Shown here: positions 1 through 7,647 of the stretch, piece by piece
How the letters are laid out: every line of letters begins with the position of its first letter
Numbering within the stretch: the first letter of the stretch is position 1
Assembly: GCF_036288925.1 (NCBI RefSeq)
Contig: NZ_CP127167.1
Location: forward strand, 868,001 to 932,000
DNA: 64,000 nt
Origin: Haemophilus parainfluenzae
Lineage (GTDB): Bacteria > Pseudomonadota > Gammaproteobacteria > Enterobacterales > Pasteurellaceae
Direction of reading: 5' to 3'
Program-made: the position numbers and the translations under genes
Notes under the pieces: model-generated
The model's input: only the letters and a program-made list of their open reading frames with translations
Told to the model about the DNA's origin: nothing
Databases searched by the model: none

Positions 1-1406
1 TTCACCAAATAACCCGTTACACGAATCAAATCGGTGTTTTTAAGGTAAGTGGTGATGTAGCGGTAACCTTGAGCAAATGAGCCATCGATAATATCAACGA
101 CGGCATCTAAATGATCCACATAGGTTTGGTCAAAGGCAAACAAATCTCCCGTACCTGATGGGAAGTACTTATGGAATGGCGCTGATTGTTTTAAATGAGC
201 TAATAATGTTGGTTCTTCACCCACACGAATACGATGCGCAGGCGCATTACGTTTATCTTCTTCATGATTGCTTGCACCCACTTGCGCATGTAATAAATAA
301 CGGTTGCCCGTGCGTTCAGCATACACGCCTTCATGGTTATCCGTGACTTCTTTTAATTTATCCATAATCAAGGTTGCAATTTCATCACCGCGTTGGCTTT
401 TACCAAAGGTTTCGTTTAAGCCTTCTTGTTGCAATAAATGATTTGCTGCATCAGCGAGACCAACAATAGCAAACATCCCTGTAAAATTAGTCCGTTTGAT
501 AAAACCTTCTTTTTCGAGGAATGAGGTATTGAAGAAGTTGCTTTCTTCTACTACAAATTTATGACGTTTATCCATAGTGGATAGCGCGCATTTTGCAACA
601 CGAGGTAAAAGTTCATTGACCATTTCATCCACGGTTTTACAGGCGCGCGCGATAGTCCCTAAGCGCAAACGAGTGAGGGTATAAGCCCCACCACATTCAG
701 GAAGTGCGTTGTAGCAGCTTGCAATACCATATTGTTCGCCTAAGTCAGAAATGTAGTAAGCATCGTTGGCAAAAGACGGTTTAGAAACCAATAAGCAGGC
801 TTTTGCTGCTAATTCTGCAAATTCACGACTTGTTTTACTCTTATCGTAACGAATGGTCATATTTGGTGTTGGTGCTTCCAACTCAATCACCGCTTTTAAA
901 ATCAAACGCCCTGCTTTGGTGTCATAAGGCCCAATATTGGCATGACAGAATGAATCTGGCACGGTTTTATCCACATGATTTAAGAAACGTTTAATTTTGA
1001 TGTAGTCTTGTTCTTCATCGGTAATAAACGGGTCAAGTAGCATGTCTAATCGCCCAATGTAAACCGGGAATGTGGTAATTGATGGCACGTGGGAATATAA
1101 AATCAATAAGCCATCTAATGCTTCATCAAGATCTTTTGGTGCGGGCAATTCAAGGAATTCACAGCCTTTTTTAATATACACATTGTAATCCGGCAAAATA
1201 TAGCGAGGACGATAAATCGCATAGCCTTCGTTTAAATCACAGATCATTTGATTTTGAAGAAATTGCCATTCTTCATCCGTATAGCCTAATAATTCACGAG
1301 GATCAAATAATCGCTCGGCAATATTGCCTAAACACATGAGTTTTTGTTGATAGGTGAGCGTGTTGGATTTTACGGTATCCAAAATATCTTGAAGAGATGC
1401 AAGCAT
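1..1406 (-). CDS. yjjI: YjjI-family glycyl radical enzyme (3' end outside window)
   Basis: An open frame of 468 codons runs from an ATG at 1406 to the window edge without a stop, so the C-terminus, which should carry the glycyl-radical loop, is not visible. The N-terminus (MLASLQDILDTVKSNTLTYQ) and the body resemble the YjjI/DUF3029 family, relatives of pyruvate formate-lyase whose substrate is not known to me; E. coli YjjI is about 516 residues. AGGA lies seven bases before the chosen ATG. Enzymes of this class need a partner activase (YjjW), expected just beyond the edge. CRP and FNR-like sites lie upstream, fitting anaerobic expression. The family call is from recall of the sequence. Confidence 0.82.
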   Translation of the reverse strand, partial: MLASLQDILDTVKSNTLTYQQKLMCLGNIAERLFDPRELLGYTDEEWQFLQNQMICDLNEGYAIYRPRYILPDYNVYIKKGCEFLELPAPKDLDEALDGLLILYSHVPSITTFPVYIGRLDMLLDPFITDEEQDYIKIKRFLNHVDKTVPDSFCHANIGPYDTKAGRLILKAVIELEAPTPNMTIRYDKSKTSREFAELAAKACLLVSKPSFANDAYYISDLGEQYGIASCYNALPECGGAYTLTRLRLGTIARACKTVDEMVNELLPRVAKCALSTMDKRHKFVVEESNFFNTSFLEKEGFIKRTNFTGMFAIVGLADAANHLLQQEGLNETFGKSQRGDEIATLIMDKLKEVTDNHEGVYAERTGNRYLLHAQVGASNHEEDKRNAPAHRIRVGEEPTLLAHLKQSAPFHKYFPSGTGDLFAFDQTYVDHLDAVVDIIDGSFAQGYRYITTYLKNTDLIRVTGYLV

Positions 1407-1470
1407 AATAATGTCCTGATTAAAAAGGGTAGCTTATTTTAAGTCAGTGAATGAGTAATGACAATTTTGA

Positions 1471-1492
1471 CAATGTGATCCGCATCACATTT
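1471..1492. promoter_or_regulatory. CRP binding site between yjjI and yczE-like gene
   Basis: The core TGTGATCCGCATCACA (1474-1489) matches the CRP consensus TGTGA-N6-TCACA at all ten fixed positions and is flanked by A- and T-rich bases. It lies 68 bp upstream of the yjjI start and also upstream of the divergent membrane-protein gene. Which of the two promoters it serves is inferred; yjjI is the likelier. Confidence 0.75.
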
Positions 1493-1506
1493 ATGATATT
1501 TATCAG
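1493..1506. promoter_or_regulatory. FNR-like site next to the CRP site
   Basis: The string ATGATATTTATCAG keeps the TGAT-N4-ATCA centre of the FNR consensus TTGAT-N4-ATCAA, with one mismatch at each outer base. It directly abuts the CRP site. An oxygen-responsive control would suit an oxygen-sensitive glycyl radical enzyme. No footprint evidence; the assignment is by consensus only. Confidence 0.5.
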
Positions 1507-1596
1507 TCAATTCGGTTATATCATATGACGTTAAAATGTTTGGGTTTTATCGGATTTCCCATTATGATGTTGGCGTTAAACATAAACAGGAATAAT

Positions 1597-2262
1597 ATGA
1601 AAAAAGCACGGGTGATTCCCCACACCAGTTGGGCAGCCAAATCGCTATGGTCAGTCGAAGGTAAAACCATGTCGATGCTCTTATTTGCATTGGCAATACT
1701 GGGCATTGGAGATGGCTTAATTGTGCTCGCTAATTTGGGCTCTTCACCTTGGACCGTGCTTTCTCAAGGTGTGGCATTACAAGCTAAGGTGAGTATCGGT
1801 TGGTCATCATTTTGGATTAGCTGTTTGGTAATGTTAGCTTGGATTCCCTTCAAATTAAGGCTTGGGCTTGGCACCATTCTAAATATTATTGTGATTGCCT
1901 TTTTCCTTGGCTTAACCACGAAAATTGTGCCAGAACCAACCGCACTTTTTAGCCGAATTTTATTCGATGGAATTGGGCTTTTGCTTTATGGATTAGGGAC
2001 GGCATTGTATTTAACCTGTCATCAGGGGGCAGGCCCGCGGGATGGTTTAATGGTGGGGCTTTGTCAACGATTTCATTTAAAAGTGGGGATTGTGAGAACA
2101 AGTCTTGAAGTGTCGGTTTGTGTATTAGGTTATATTCTCGGCGGCACAGTCGGAATTGGTACCGTTGTTTTTGCCGCCGCGATAGGTTGGATAGTGCAGT
2201 TATGCTTAAACTCAATTGCTCGCTTGCCACATCTTCCGCACGAAGGGGATAATCTCCACTAA
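1597..2262 (+). CDS. YczE/YitT-type integral membrane protein
   Basis: A protein of 221 residues with about five or six hydrophobic segments. It resembles the YczE/YyaS family of small membrane proteins; conserved-looking features are GSSPWTVLSQG near the first loop and GAGPRDGLMVGL in the second half. No substrate is known to me. A longer frame opens at 1525, but the ATG at 1597 is preceded by AGGAA at a good distance and is preferred. The 3' end overlaps the convergent glycosyltransferase gene by 51 bp. It is divergent from yjjI, with CRP and FNR-like sites between them. Confidence 0.7.
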   Translation: MKKARVIPHTSWAAKSLWSVEGKTMSMLLFALAILGIGDGLIVLANLGSSPWTVLSQGVALQAKVSIGWSSFWISCLVMLAWIPFKLRLGLGTILNIIVIAFFLGLTTKIVPEPTALFSRILFDGIGLLLYGLGTALYLTCHQGAGPRDGLMVGLCQRFHLKVGIVRTSLEVSVCVLGYILGGTVGIGTVVFAAAIGWIVQLCLNSIARLPHLPHEGDNLH

Positions 2263-3240
2263 GGCATCATCAATAGAAATTAAACCTAAATTCATTTCCT
2301 CTTTCCCTTTTGGCGGGCAGAAAGCAATGTGTTTGTCTGCATCGTTAATCGGTTTCCAACGACGAGGCTGAGATGACCGACTATTTGGATAGAATCCGAT
2401 CGTTGGCACATTGAATGCACTGCTTAAATGCAATGGTCCAGTAGAGCCTGCAATGAATAAATCCGCACAAGCCAGTGAGTGTGCAAAATCCACTAATCCT
2501 TTATTCTTATCGTACACAACCACATTTGGGTTATCGATTTTTGCTGCTAGCTCATGGGCCTTTTCACTTTCACCCGGTCCTGCCGTTAAGATAATCTGGC
2601 AATCAAATTCGCTTAACAAGCTTTGTATCAATTGAGCATATTGTGACAATGAGAGACTTGTTGCTGAACCACCTGTTCCGCTATGCACAAACACCCATTT
2701 TTTATCTGCCGATAAGCCTAATTGTTCTTGCAGAAAAACACGTTGATTTTTAACCGCACTTTCAGGAAGTAAAAGATAAGGTGGTTTGGGTTCCACAATC
2801 GGCATGTTGTGTTTTTTTAAGAACGCTCGAGCCAGATCTTGATTGTATTCTGCTTCAGATTTTTCTGAGCGTGAGCGGCGTTGTGTTAAACGATGGTTAT
2901 AAAGGATTTGCACCCATTTTGTTGCGGGTGCAAGACGATAAGAAATCCCACTTTTCCACGCTAATTTACCGTTATGGGTATTGGAAAAGAAGCTAATCAT
3001 GCCGTCAAATTGCTGATCTTTGATTTCTTTAACAAGACGATTGAAATCCGCTTTGTCGTTCTTGGCACTATCAATGATGACATCATCTAAATAGGGGCAA
3101 ATTTGAGCCAATGGGGCTGTATAAGCTGGCACAAGTGCGGTCAGTTTTAGCTCGGGATTTGAGGCTTTCAACATCGCAAAAGCTGGAAATGCCTGAACAA
3201 AATCCCCCAGTTTATCGTTACGAATGACTAAAATTTTCAT
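2212..3240 (-). CDS. Glycosyltransferase family 9 (heptosyltransferase-like)
   Basis: A 342-residue GT9 protein, the fold used by ADP-heptose:LPS heptosyltransferases of the inner membrane face. It has the N-terminal IRNDKLGDFVQAFPA loop (residues 6-20), the central VHSGTGGSATSL segment and the late AGSTGPLHLSSAF motif that contacts the nucleotide sugar. It probably adds a sugar to the lipooligosaccharide core, but acceptor and donor cannot be read off. Its ATG overlaps the stop of the ligase-like gene upstream (ATGA at 3237-3240), so the two are translationally coupled. In H. influenzae a homologue sits next to fba; here other genes separate them. Confidence 0.85.
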   Translation of the reverse strand: MKILVIRNDKLGDFVQAFPAFAMLKASNPELKLTALVPAYTAPLAQICPYLDDVIIDSAKNDKADFNRLVKEIKDQQFDGMISFFSNTHNGKLAWKSGISYRLAPATKWVQILYNHRLTQRRSRSEKSEAEYNQDLARAFLKKHNMPIVEPKPPYLLLPESAVKNQRVFLQEQLGLSADKKWVFVHSGTGGSATSLSLSQYAQLIQSLLSEFDCQIILTAGPGESEKAHELAAKIDNPNVVVYDKNKGLVDFAHSLACADLFIAGSTGPLHLSSAFNVPTIGFYPNSRSSQPRRWKPINDADKHIAFCPPKGKEEMNLGLISIDDALVEIIPFVRKMWQASN

Positions 3241-4484
3241 GATTCTGCCTTTTGTTGTGTTCGTATTGCGGCATAAAATACAATCGTTAAGAAAAAGTAA
3301 AAAATAGTACCCGAGTTATGGGTTAGGAAACCTTGGCTCAAGCCATAGATCATCACAGATAAAATATGGGCAATACCTAAAGTGGCAATCAGCTTGATTT
3401 CATTATTCGTGGTTTTCAGACCTTTCATAAAGGCAAGTAGAGGAATCAATAACACAGCGAGCAAGGCGAGTAGTCCAACTATTCCTCGTTTTGAGAGGTC
3501 GTCTAAATATTGATTATGGGCATGCGTAAATTGTCCAATGTCACCCGTGACAATTTTTTCTTTCGTATCTAACTTACGCTTTTCTGTCGCCCCTTGAATG
3601 CCCCAGCCAAATAAAGGCTTTTCTTTTGCCATTTCAAGTGCACTTTTCCACATTTCAAAACGCGCACCTAGAGAAGTATTGCCATCATTATTATCCAAGT
3701 AAAGTTGGATATCTTTTCGTGCAACGTCAATCCGTTCCATAATTCGGTTATTGGGCATTTGGCTAATGCCAACGCTTGCTACGGCAATGATTCCAAAGAA
3801 AGTCAGGAAAAAACGTTTCGAAAGAGAATGGCGATAGATATAAAGGATAACAATAAGTAAGATAGGTAATGTCACCCATCCTCCACGAGCAGTGGAAAGT
3901 AAACTTCCTATGATGCCACATAAACCACCAATAACACTAAGAGCGGTTAATTTTATGTCTTTTTTCTGATGGGCATAGAGGGCAATAACTAGGCTAAAAA
4001 TACCTAATGACATAGAAATGTCACCACCTTGAATATGCATAATTCGAGGATTTTGCTCTGGGCGTAAATTCAACATAAATTTATCATAAAGTGCAACACA
4101 GGTGGAACTCATTCCACCAAGAGGAATCGCATAATTCAAAACGCAAGTTTTGATTGGGTATTTTAACAATAAAAACAAGATAGGAATTAAGAAAACTACT
4201 CGACTTGCCGTATCGATATCGCGCATTTTCCCTCCATGAATGAAGAGGGAAAAAATAAATGTAAAGAAATAAAAAAGGTAACTATAAATTAACCATTTGT
4301 CCACTTTTGATAAGTTTAATAGTGTTCTCTTGATTAAACTATAAATGCCATAACCTAAACTGATTAACATCAGTAAAACTGGTGCTGCATTATACCCACC
4401 CTTGACAATAAAAATAGAAAGAAAGAATAGTGTTACCGCAAAATTTATGATGGTGGGTAACCAATTTTGTTTTGTTATGTACAT
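3237..4484 (-). CDS. O-antigen ligase (WaaL)-family membrane protein
   Basis: A 415-residue polytopic inner-membrane protein with about ten hydrophobic segments and one long periplasmic loop. The loop region carries LGARFEMWKSALEMAKEKPL (about 277-296) and then FTHAHNQYLDDLSKRG (about 328-343), typical of the Wzy_C/O-antigen ligase domain, where the Arg and the HAHN His act in glycan transfer. It would join a glycan to lipid A-core or polymerise a glycan in the periplasm. It is first in a two-gene operon with the GT9 gene. A uptake-signal hairpin 40 bp upstream separates it from the Slam island. Ligase and polymerase cannot be told apart by sequence alone. Confidence 0.8.
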   Translation of the reverse strand: MYITKQNWLPTIINFAVTLFFLSIFIVKGGYNAAPVLLMLISLGYGIYSLIKRTLLNLSKVDKWLIYSYLFYFFTFIFSLFIHGGKMRDIDTASRVVFLIPILFLLLKYPIKTCVLNYAIPLGGMSSTCVALYDKFMLNLRPEQNPRIMHIQGGDISMSLGIFSLVIALYAHQKKDIKLTALSVIGGLCGIIGSLLSTARGGWVTLPILLIVILYIYRHSLSKRFFLTFFGIIAVASVGISQMPNNRIMERIDVARKDIQLYLDNNDGNTSLGARFEMWKSALEMAKEKPLFGWGIQGATEKRKLDTKEKIVTGDIGQFTHAHNQYLDDLSKRGIVGLLALLAVLLIPLLAFMKGLKTTNNEIKLIATLGIAHILSVMIYGLSQGFLTHNSGTIFYFFLTIVFYAAIRTQQKAES

Positions 4485-4523
4485 AGATAATGGCCGATAT
4501 TTTGGGGGAGATTACATTAAAAA

Positions 4524-4546
4524 ACCGCACTAGAAAGTGCGGTCTT
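4524..4546 (-). terminator. Uptake-signal inverted pair terminator
   Basis: ACCGCACT (4524-4531) and AGTGCGGT (4536-4543) form an eight-bp stem with a four-base loop. On the minus strand it is followed by six Ts. It lies next to the left fba fragment, so it may be the original terminator of fba from before the island was inserted. It now ends the transcript of the Slam gene. Confidence 0.75.
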
Positions 4547-4564
4547 ATTTTAGTCTATTTTTAT

Positions 4565-4637
4565 GGATTATAAAACATCAACGCAGTTTAAGTCTTCGAA
4601 AGATTGTTCTAAGCGTTTAGAGGGAGATTCCTCCATT
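4565..4637 (-). repeat. Left copy of the fba 3' end (direct repeat)
   Basis: Bases 4565-4620 are identical to 7575-7630, which are the last 17-18 codons plus stop of fba. The similarity goes on for 17 more bases with 13 matches and then ends. The fragment still reads as the fba tail (MEESPSKRL... to DVL-stop), with Pro where the intact gene has Met. It has no start of its own and is a remnant. With the second copy it brackets the Slam island in the manner of an attachment-site or recombination duplication. Confidence 0.9.
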
Positions 4638-4750
4638 GTCTCTCCAGATAAATGATTGTAGGTAGTACTTAAATAGCAATAGAAATTATTCATGAAAGCC
4701 AGTTAATTATCTGGTATAAACTTTTACCTTATTTTTATTAAGATGTTTTA

Positions 4751-6106
4751 CTAAAAACTCTTTTCAAAAATCAGATTAATATTCTTCTGTTGATAAGAAT
4801 ACATTTGAGGAATGTTACTTATTTGCTTTTTCCAAATAAACTGTAGTTTAGGTGTAATTCCCTCCAAATGCCAATCTCGTTTCCAAACTAATAAATTTAG
4901 AGAATAAATATGATCTTTACGGTTTTTATTAAAGGAGAAAATATCTAAATTACCTAATTTAGCAACATCTTTATAATTTCGTTTAATAAATGACACGGCT
5001 ATTTGTGAAGATATTCCTTTTCCCCAGTCTTGTCCCCAACCTAAACGTAGGCCTTTGCTTTTAGAACCATATTGCCTTACTTGAGTTTTTTCATTTATCC
5101 AGTCACCTCCAATATAGAAAAATTGTCGAGTGTTTGGCTGAAAAATTAAGGTTGATGTAAGCTGTGTTAGATGTCCATTAAGCTCTTTTTCAATAAAATA
5201 ATGTTGTTTTTCAAATTCAGCAGAATAAGATAGTTGCCAATGTGGGTTAAAGTGAAAATCATATTCAACTTGCACACCATTATTCCAGCGATAACGATGG
5301 TTGCCATACCAACGACGCTCATAAAAAGGTTTCACTTTTATTATATGAGATGCATTTTTATAGGCATAACCTAAAAAAGTGCGGTTTAAAATATCATCAT
5401 ATTCATGATTATCCCAATACTCTTTACCCCAAGCTCGATTGCCGAATAAAAAATAGTGAGAATCGAATAAATTCAAATCTCGAGAAACCGAGAAAAAATA
5501 TCCAACTCCATGGGCTGATTGTGGCAACATTTTTGGGGATTTGGTCAGTACTGCACGATTAGACAATGGCACATAATTGACATTTGCTGCATGGTTGACA
5601 TTTTTATCTCGGATATAATGAGCTGCAAAATCTATCTCCCAACTTTGTCTCTTATCTAATGCTTGCAGATAATTATTAATAACCAACAACGAACCATCAG
5701 GTAGATCTTTTTCCACTTTTGCTTTTTCAAATTGAGTTCTTGCTGCACTATCTTGCCTTTGATGAAATAATGCAATCGCTAACTCGATTCTAACTGGGTT
5801 TAATTCTGGGTTTTCCGATAAGACTTGTCGATAAAGCCGAATTGCTTCGTAATAATCTTGTTCTAAAAAGGCAATACGCCCTTGTGCAAATTGAGCTAAA
5901 TGTTTATTGAAATGAGGATTATATTGATACAGATCTATTAATCGGGCCAGTTCTTTTCCAGATAAAGAATATATATTTTCGGATAATAGTTTTTCAATCA
6001 TTTTAGGATTACTTTGAAGATATGTTATATCTGGTAACGATAATGTGTGAGCAGTCGCAGAAAATGAAAAAGATGAGTAGAATAGCCAAAATAACGCTTT
6101 TTTCAT
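4751..6106 (-). CDS. Slam-family surface lipoprotein assembly modulator (outer membrane)
   Basis: A 451-residue protein with a signal peptide (cleavage near residue 20, SATAHT), a helical tetratricopeptide-like region (about 25-150, including EQDYYEAIRLYRQVLSENPE) and a C-terminal beta-barrel of alternating aromatic strands that ends in Phe, as outer membrane proteins do. This order, signal peptide then TPR then DUF560 barrel, defines Slam proteins, which move lipoproteins or hemophores to the cell surface. The lipoprotein gene directly upstream is the obvious client. AGGTG lies before the ATG. The gap of 54 bp to the lipoprotein gene holds a hairpin. The function is inferred from family and pairing. 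Confidence 0.85.
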   Translation of the reverse strand: MKKALFWLFYSSFSFSATAHTLSLPDITYLQSNPKMIEKLLSENIYSLSGKELARLIDLYQYNPHFNKHLAQFAQGRIAFLEQDYYEAIRLYRQVLSENPELNPVRIELAIALFHQRQDSAARTQFEKAKVEKDLPDGSLLVINNYLQALDKRQSWEIDFAAHYIRDKNVNHAANVNYVPLSNRAVLTKSPKMLPQSAHGVGYFFSVSRDLNLFDSHYFLFGNRAWGKEYWDNHEYDDILNRTFLGYAYKNASHIIKVKPFYERRWYGNHRYRWNNGVQVEYDFHFNPHWQLSYSAEFEKQHYFIEKELNGHLTQLTSTLIFQPNTRQFFYIGGDWINEKTQVRQYGSKSKGLRLGWGQDWGKGISSQIAVSFIKRNYKDVAKLGNLDIFSFNKNRKDHIYSLNLLVWKRDWHLEGITPKLQFIWKKQISNIPQMYSYQQKNINLIFEKSF

Positions 6107-6120
6107 ATTACACCTAATAA

Positions 6121-6144
6121 AATAGGCGGAATAACCCGCCTATT
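6121..6144 (-). terminator. Intercistronic hairpin between lipoprotein and Slam genes
   Basis: AATAGGCGG (6121-6129) pairs perfectly with CCGCCTATT (6136-6144) around a six-base loop. On the minus strand it is followed by TTATTAGG, a weak U-tract. It probably lets only part of the transcripts continue into the Slam gene, giving more cargo than translocon. Confidence 0.6.
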
Positions 6145-6160
6145 AACATATAAAAATAAA

Positions 6161-6775
6161 TTAACGATAGCCACCAAAAGAAGTATTTAATGCTGAATTA
6201 TTATCAAAAGTTACAATACCAGCAGCTTCTTCGGCATTTGGCCCATATAATGCACCTGTATATTTACCACCGTCATTCAAGAATACACTAGCTTTACCAC
6301 TAAAACTATTACCATTTAAACTAGTTTCATGCAGAGTAATATCACGAGCAAGTGGCATCTCAATTTTTCCATCAACTTTTTTAGTATCAAAATTTACATT
6401 AAGAGTGGTTTTTCCATCTGCTTGTACGCCATTAATATTTTGAGCAATGATACTATCTCTTGCACGCACTGCATGCCCCGTATAAGTTGCAGAGCCTTTT
6501 GGAATACTTGAAGTTGGTGTTACTGTACCTTGATAACGAATTTCTTGGCGAGTTTTATCGTGATTCACCCACACACCGTAAAATGAATGATTTTGGTTAT
6601 AACCAATTAGTGTTCCATCCATCGTATTACCGCCAGTTAGTCCTTTGTCACTATTATTTAAATCAAATTTTGTACCATCTGGTGTTTGTGCAGTACCAGA
6701 ACCACCACCAGAACCACAAGCGACAGCTAAGGCTGATAATCCTAAAATAGCAACATTATTTAATTGTTTTAACAT
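6161..6775 (-). CDS. Slam-dependent surface lipoprotein, TbpB-like barrel domain
   Basis: A 204-residue lipoprotein precursor. The signal peptide ends in the lipobox ALAVAC with the lipidated Cys at residue 20, followed by a Gly/Ser-rich linker (GSGGGSG). The C-terminal half has the strands of the eight-stranded barrel shared by TbpB lobes, factor H-binding protein and hemophilin-like hemophores: FSGKASVFLNDGGKYTGALY, the GPNAEEAAG motif and the end SFGGYR. It would be displayed on the cell surface by the adjacent Slam. The ligand (haem, metal carrier or host protein) cannot be told. GAGGAAA precedes the ATG. It is first in a two-gene operon behind its own promoter. Confidence 0.82.
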   Translation of the reverse strand: MLKQLNNVAILGLSALAVACGSGGGSGTAQTPDGTKFDLNNSDKGLTGGNTMDGTLIGYNQNHSFYGVWVNHDKTRQEIRYQGTVTPTSSIPKGSATYTGHAVRARDSIIAQNINGVQADGKTTLNVNFDTKKVDGKIEMPLARDITLHETSLNGNSFSGKASVFLNDGGKYTGALYGPNAEEAAGIVTFDNNSALNTSFGGYR

Positions 6776-6820
6776 AACGATTTCCTCATTTTTTCTTAGT
6801 TAGAAAGATTAACTTTAATT

Positions 6821-6849
6821 CTAATAGGAAACTAGACTCTATATCTCAA
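6821..6849 (-). promoter_or_regulatory. Sigma-70-type promoter of the surface lipoprotein gene
   Basis: On the minus strand TTGAGA (6844-6849) and TATTAG (6821-6826) are 17 bp apart and lie 46 bp upstream of the lipoprotein start. Both hexamers are close to consensus. The -35 box overlaps the palindrome at 6847-6860. Confidence 0.55.
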
Positions 6850-6860
6850 CTGTCCAGTTG
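6847..6860. promoter_or_regulatory. Candidate operator of the CI/Cro-like regulator
   Basis: CAACTG-TC-CAGTTG is a perfect 14-bp palindrome midway between the divergent lipoprotein and regulator genes. It overlaps the lipoprotein -35 box and lies 45-58 bp upstream of the regulator's -10. Size and symmetry fit a dimeric helix-turn-helix repressor. Binding is inferred. Confidence 0.5.
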
Positions 6861-6904
6861 TTAATTTAAAAATCATTTGGTGAATTTATTATTTGGGTTA
6901 TCGT

Positions 6905-6910
6905 TATAAT
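6905..6910 (+). promoter_or_regulatory. -10 box giving a likely leaderless regulator mRNA
   Basis: A perfect TATAAT ends six bases before the regulator's ATG at 6917, so the usual start point of transcription would be the A of the ATG itself. There is no Shine-Dalgarno sequence in the short gap. No good -35 hexamer is seen at 16-18 bp, so an activator or a different start is possible. Confidence 0.5.
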
Positions 6911-6916
6911 TATTAA

Positions 6917-7294
6917 ATGCAGAAAATATTTGATGAAAAAGCACTTTTTAGCCAACGGTTACGAGTTGCTCTTGAAGCCGCTTCTTACGGTACATTTAAA
7001 GTATCAGACATTGAGAGGGAATTTAACTTACGTTATGTTTCAGGGTCTGTCACACCCCAAGCAATTTATAAATGGCTAAATGGTCAATCAATCCCTTCTT
7101 TTGACAAAATCCAAGTACTTGCCGATTGGTTAAATGTTTCTGCAGAATGGTTAAAGACCGGGGCAAGTAATACCACTTTAAATGCACAATCACTTATTGA
7201 AAAACAAGGTTTAGAGAGTTTCCTTCAATTAAATAATGAGCATAAGTATTTAATTCTCAATTTGATGCAAGCACTTCTTAGAACCTACCCATAG
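6917..7294 (+). CDS. CI/Cro-type (XRE) helix-turn-helix regulator
   Basis: A 125-residue protein with one DNA-binding domain in its N-terminal half: SVTPQAIYKWLNGQSIPSFD (about 44-63) is the helix-turn-helix, followed by KIQVLADWLNVSAEWLKTG, the usual last helices of small XRE repressors. The C-terminal 40 residues are helical and may dimerise. It is divergent from the lipoprotein-Slam pair and probably controls it and itself through the palindrome at 6847-6860. The absence of a ribosome binding site and the position of the -10 box suggest leaderless translation, as for lambda cI. It could be a phage-derived regulator retained in the island. Targets are inferred. Confidence 0.75.
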   Translation: MQKIFDEKALFSQRLRVALEAASYGTFKVSDIEREFNLRYVSGSVTPQAIYKWLNGQSIPSFDKIQVLADWLNVSAEWLKTGASNTTLNAQSLIEKQGLESFLQLNNEHKYLILNLMQALLRTYP

Positions 7295-7524
7295 CCTCAT
7301 CTCCTTGTGTTAAGAAACTATATTTAAAAATAAAAGAATCAATAAAATACTTGCTATAATCAAGCTATCTTTATAGGTTCCATTAAATTTATTTTCTGTT
7401 AAACAATAAAAATAAAGACATGATAAAAATAATATTGTGTATTAGTTAGTAGAATTCAATATAGAAGCGTTAATCCATTACTGATATTTAATAAATTCGA
7501 AGATTAATTCCTAAATTAAAATAA

Positions 7525-7553
7525 AAGGCTAAATTCTATTAGAATTTAGCCTT
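7525..7553 (-). terminator. Terminator of fba (island copy)
   Basis: A perfect 12-bp stem (7525-7536 with 7542-7553) and five-base loop, followed on the minus strand by TTTTATTTT. It lies 25 bp beyond the fba stop. The 230 bases between the regulator stop (7294) and this hairpin are very AT-rich and hold no gene that I can support. Confidence 0.85.
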
Positions 7554-7574
7554 AATATTTAAATATAATTTACA

Positions 7575-7647
7575 GGATTATAAAACATCAACGCAGTTTA
7601 AGTCTTCGAAAGATTGTTCTAAGCGTTTAGACATAGATTCTTCCATT
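7575..7647 (-). repeat. Right copy of the fba 3' end (in the intact gene)
   Basis: This is the end of the intact fba gene; its first 56 bases are identical to 4565-4620. See the left copy. The two define the borders of a 3-kb segment carrying the Slam pair and its regulator. Confidence 0.9.

Noticed and set aside
158..994. Plus-strand open frames across the first kilobase
   Set aside because: They are antisense to the long minus-strand yjjI reading frame, which has clear family similarity and runs off the window edge.
1525..1596. Longer N-terminus for the YczE-type gene
   Set aside because: The internal ATG at 1597 has a good ribosome site (AGGAA), while the upstream start has none and lies near the FNR-like site.
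4644..4714. CCAGATAA...TTATCTGG inverted repeat beyond the Slam stop
   Set aside because: The arms are only eight bases and 55 bases apart; the uptake-signal hairpin at 4524 is a better terminator.
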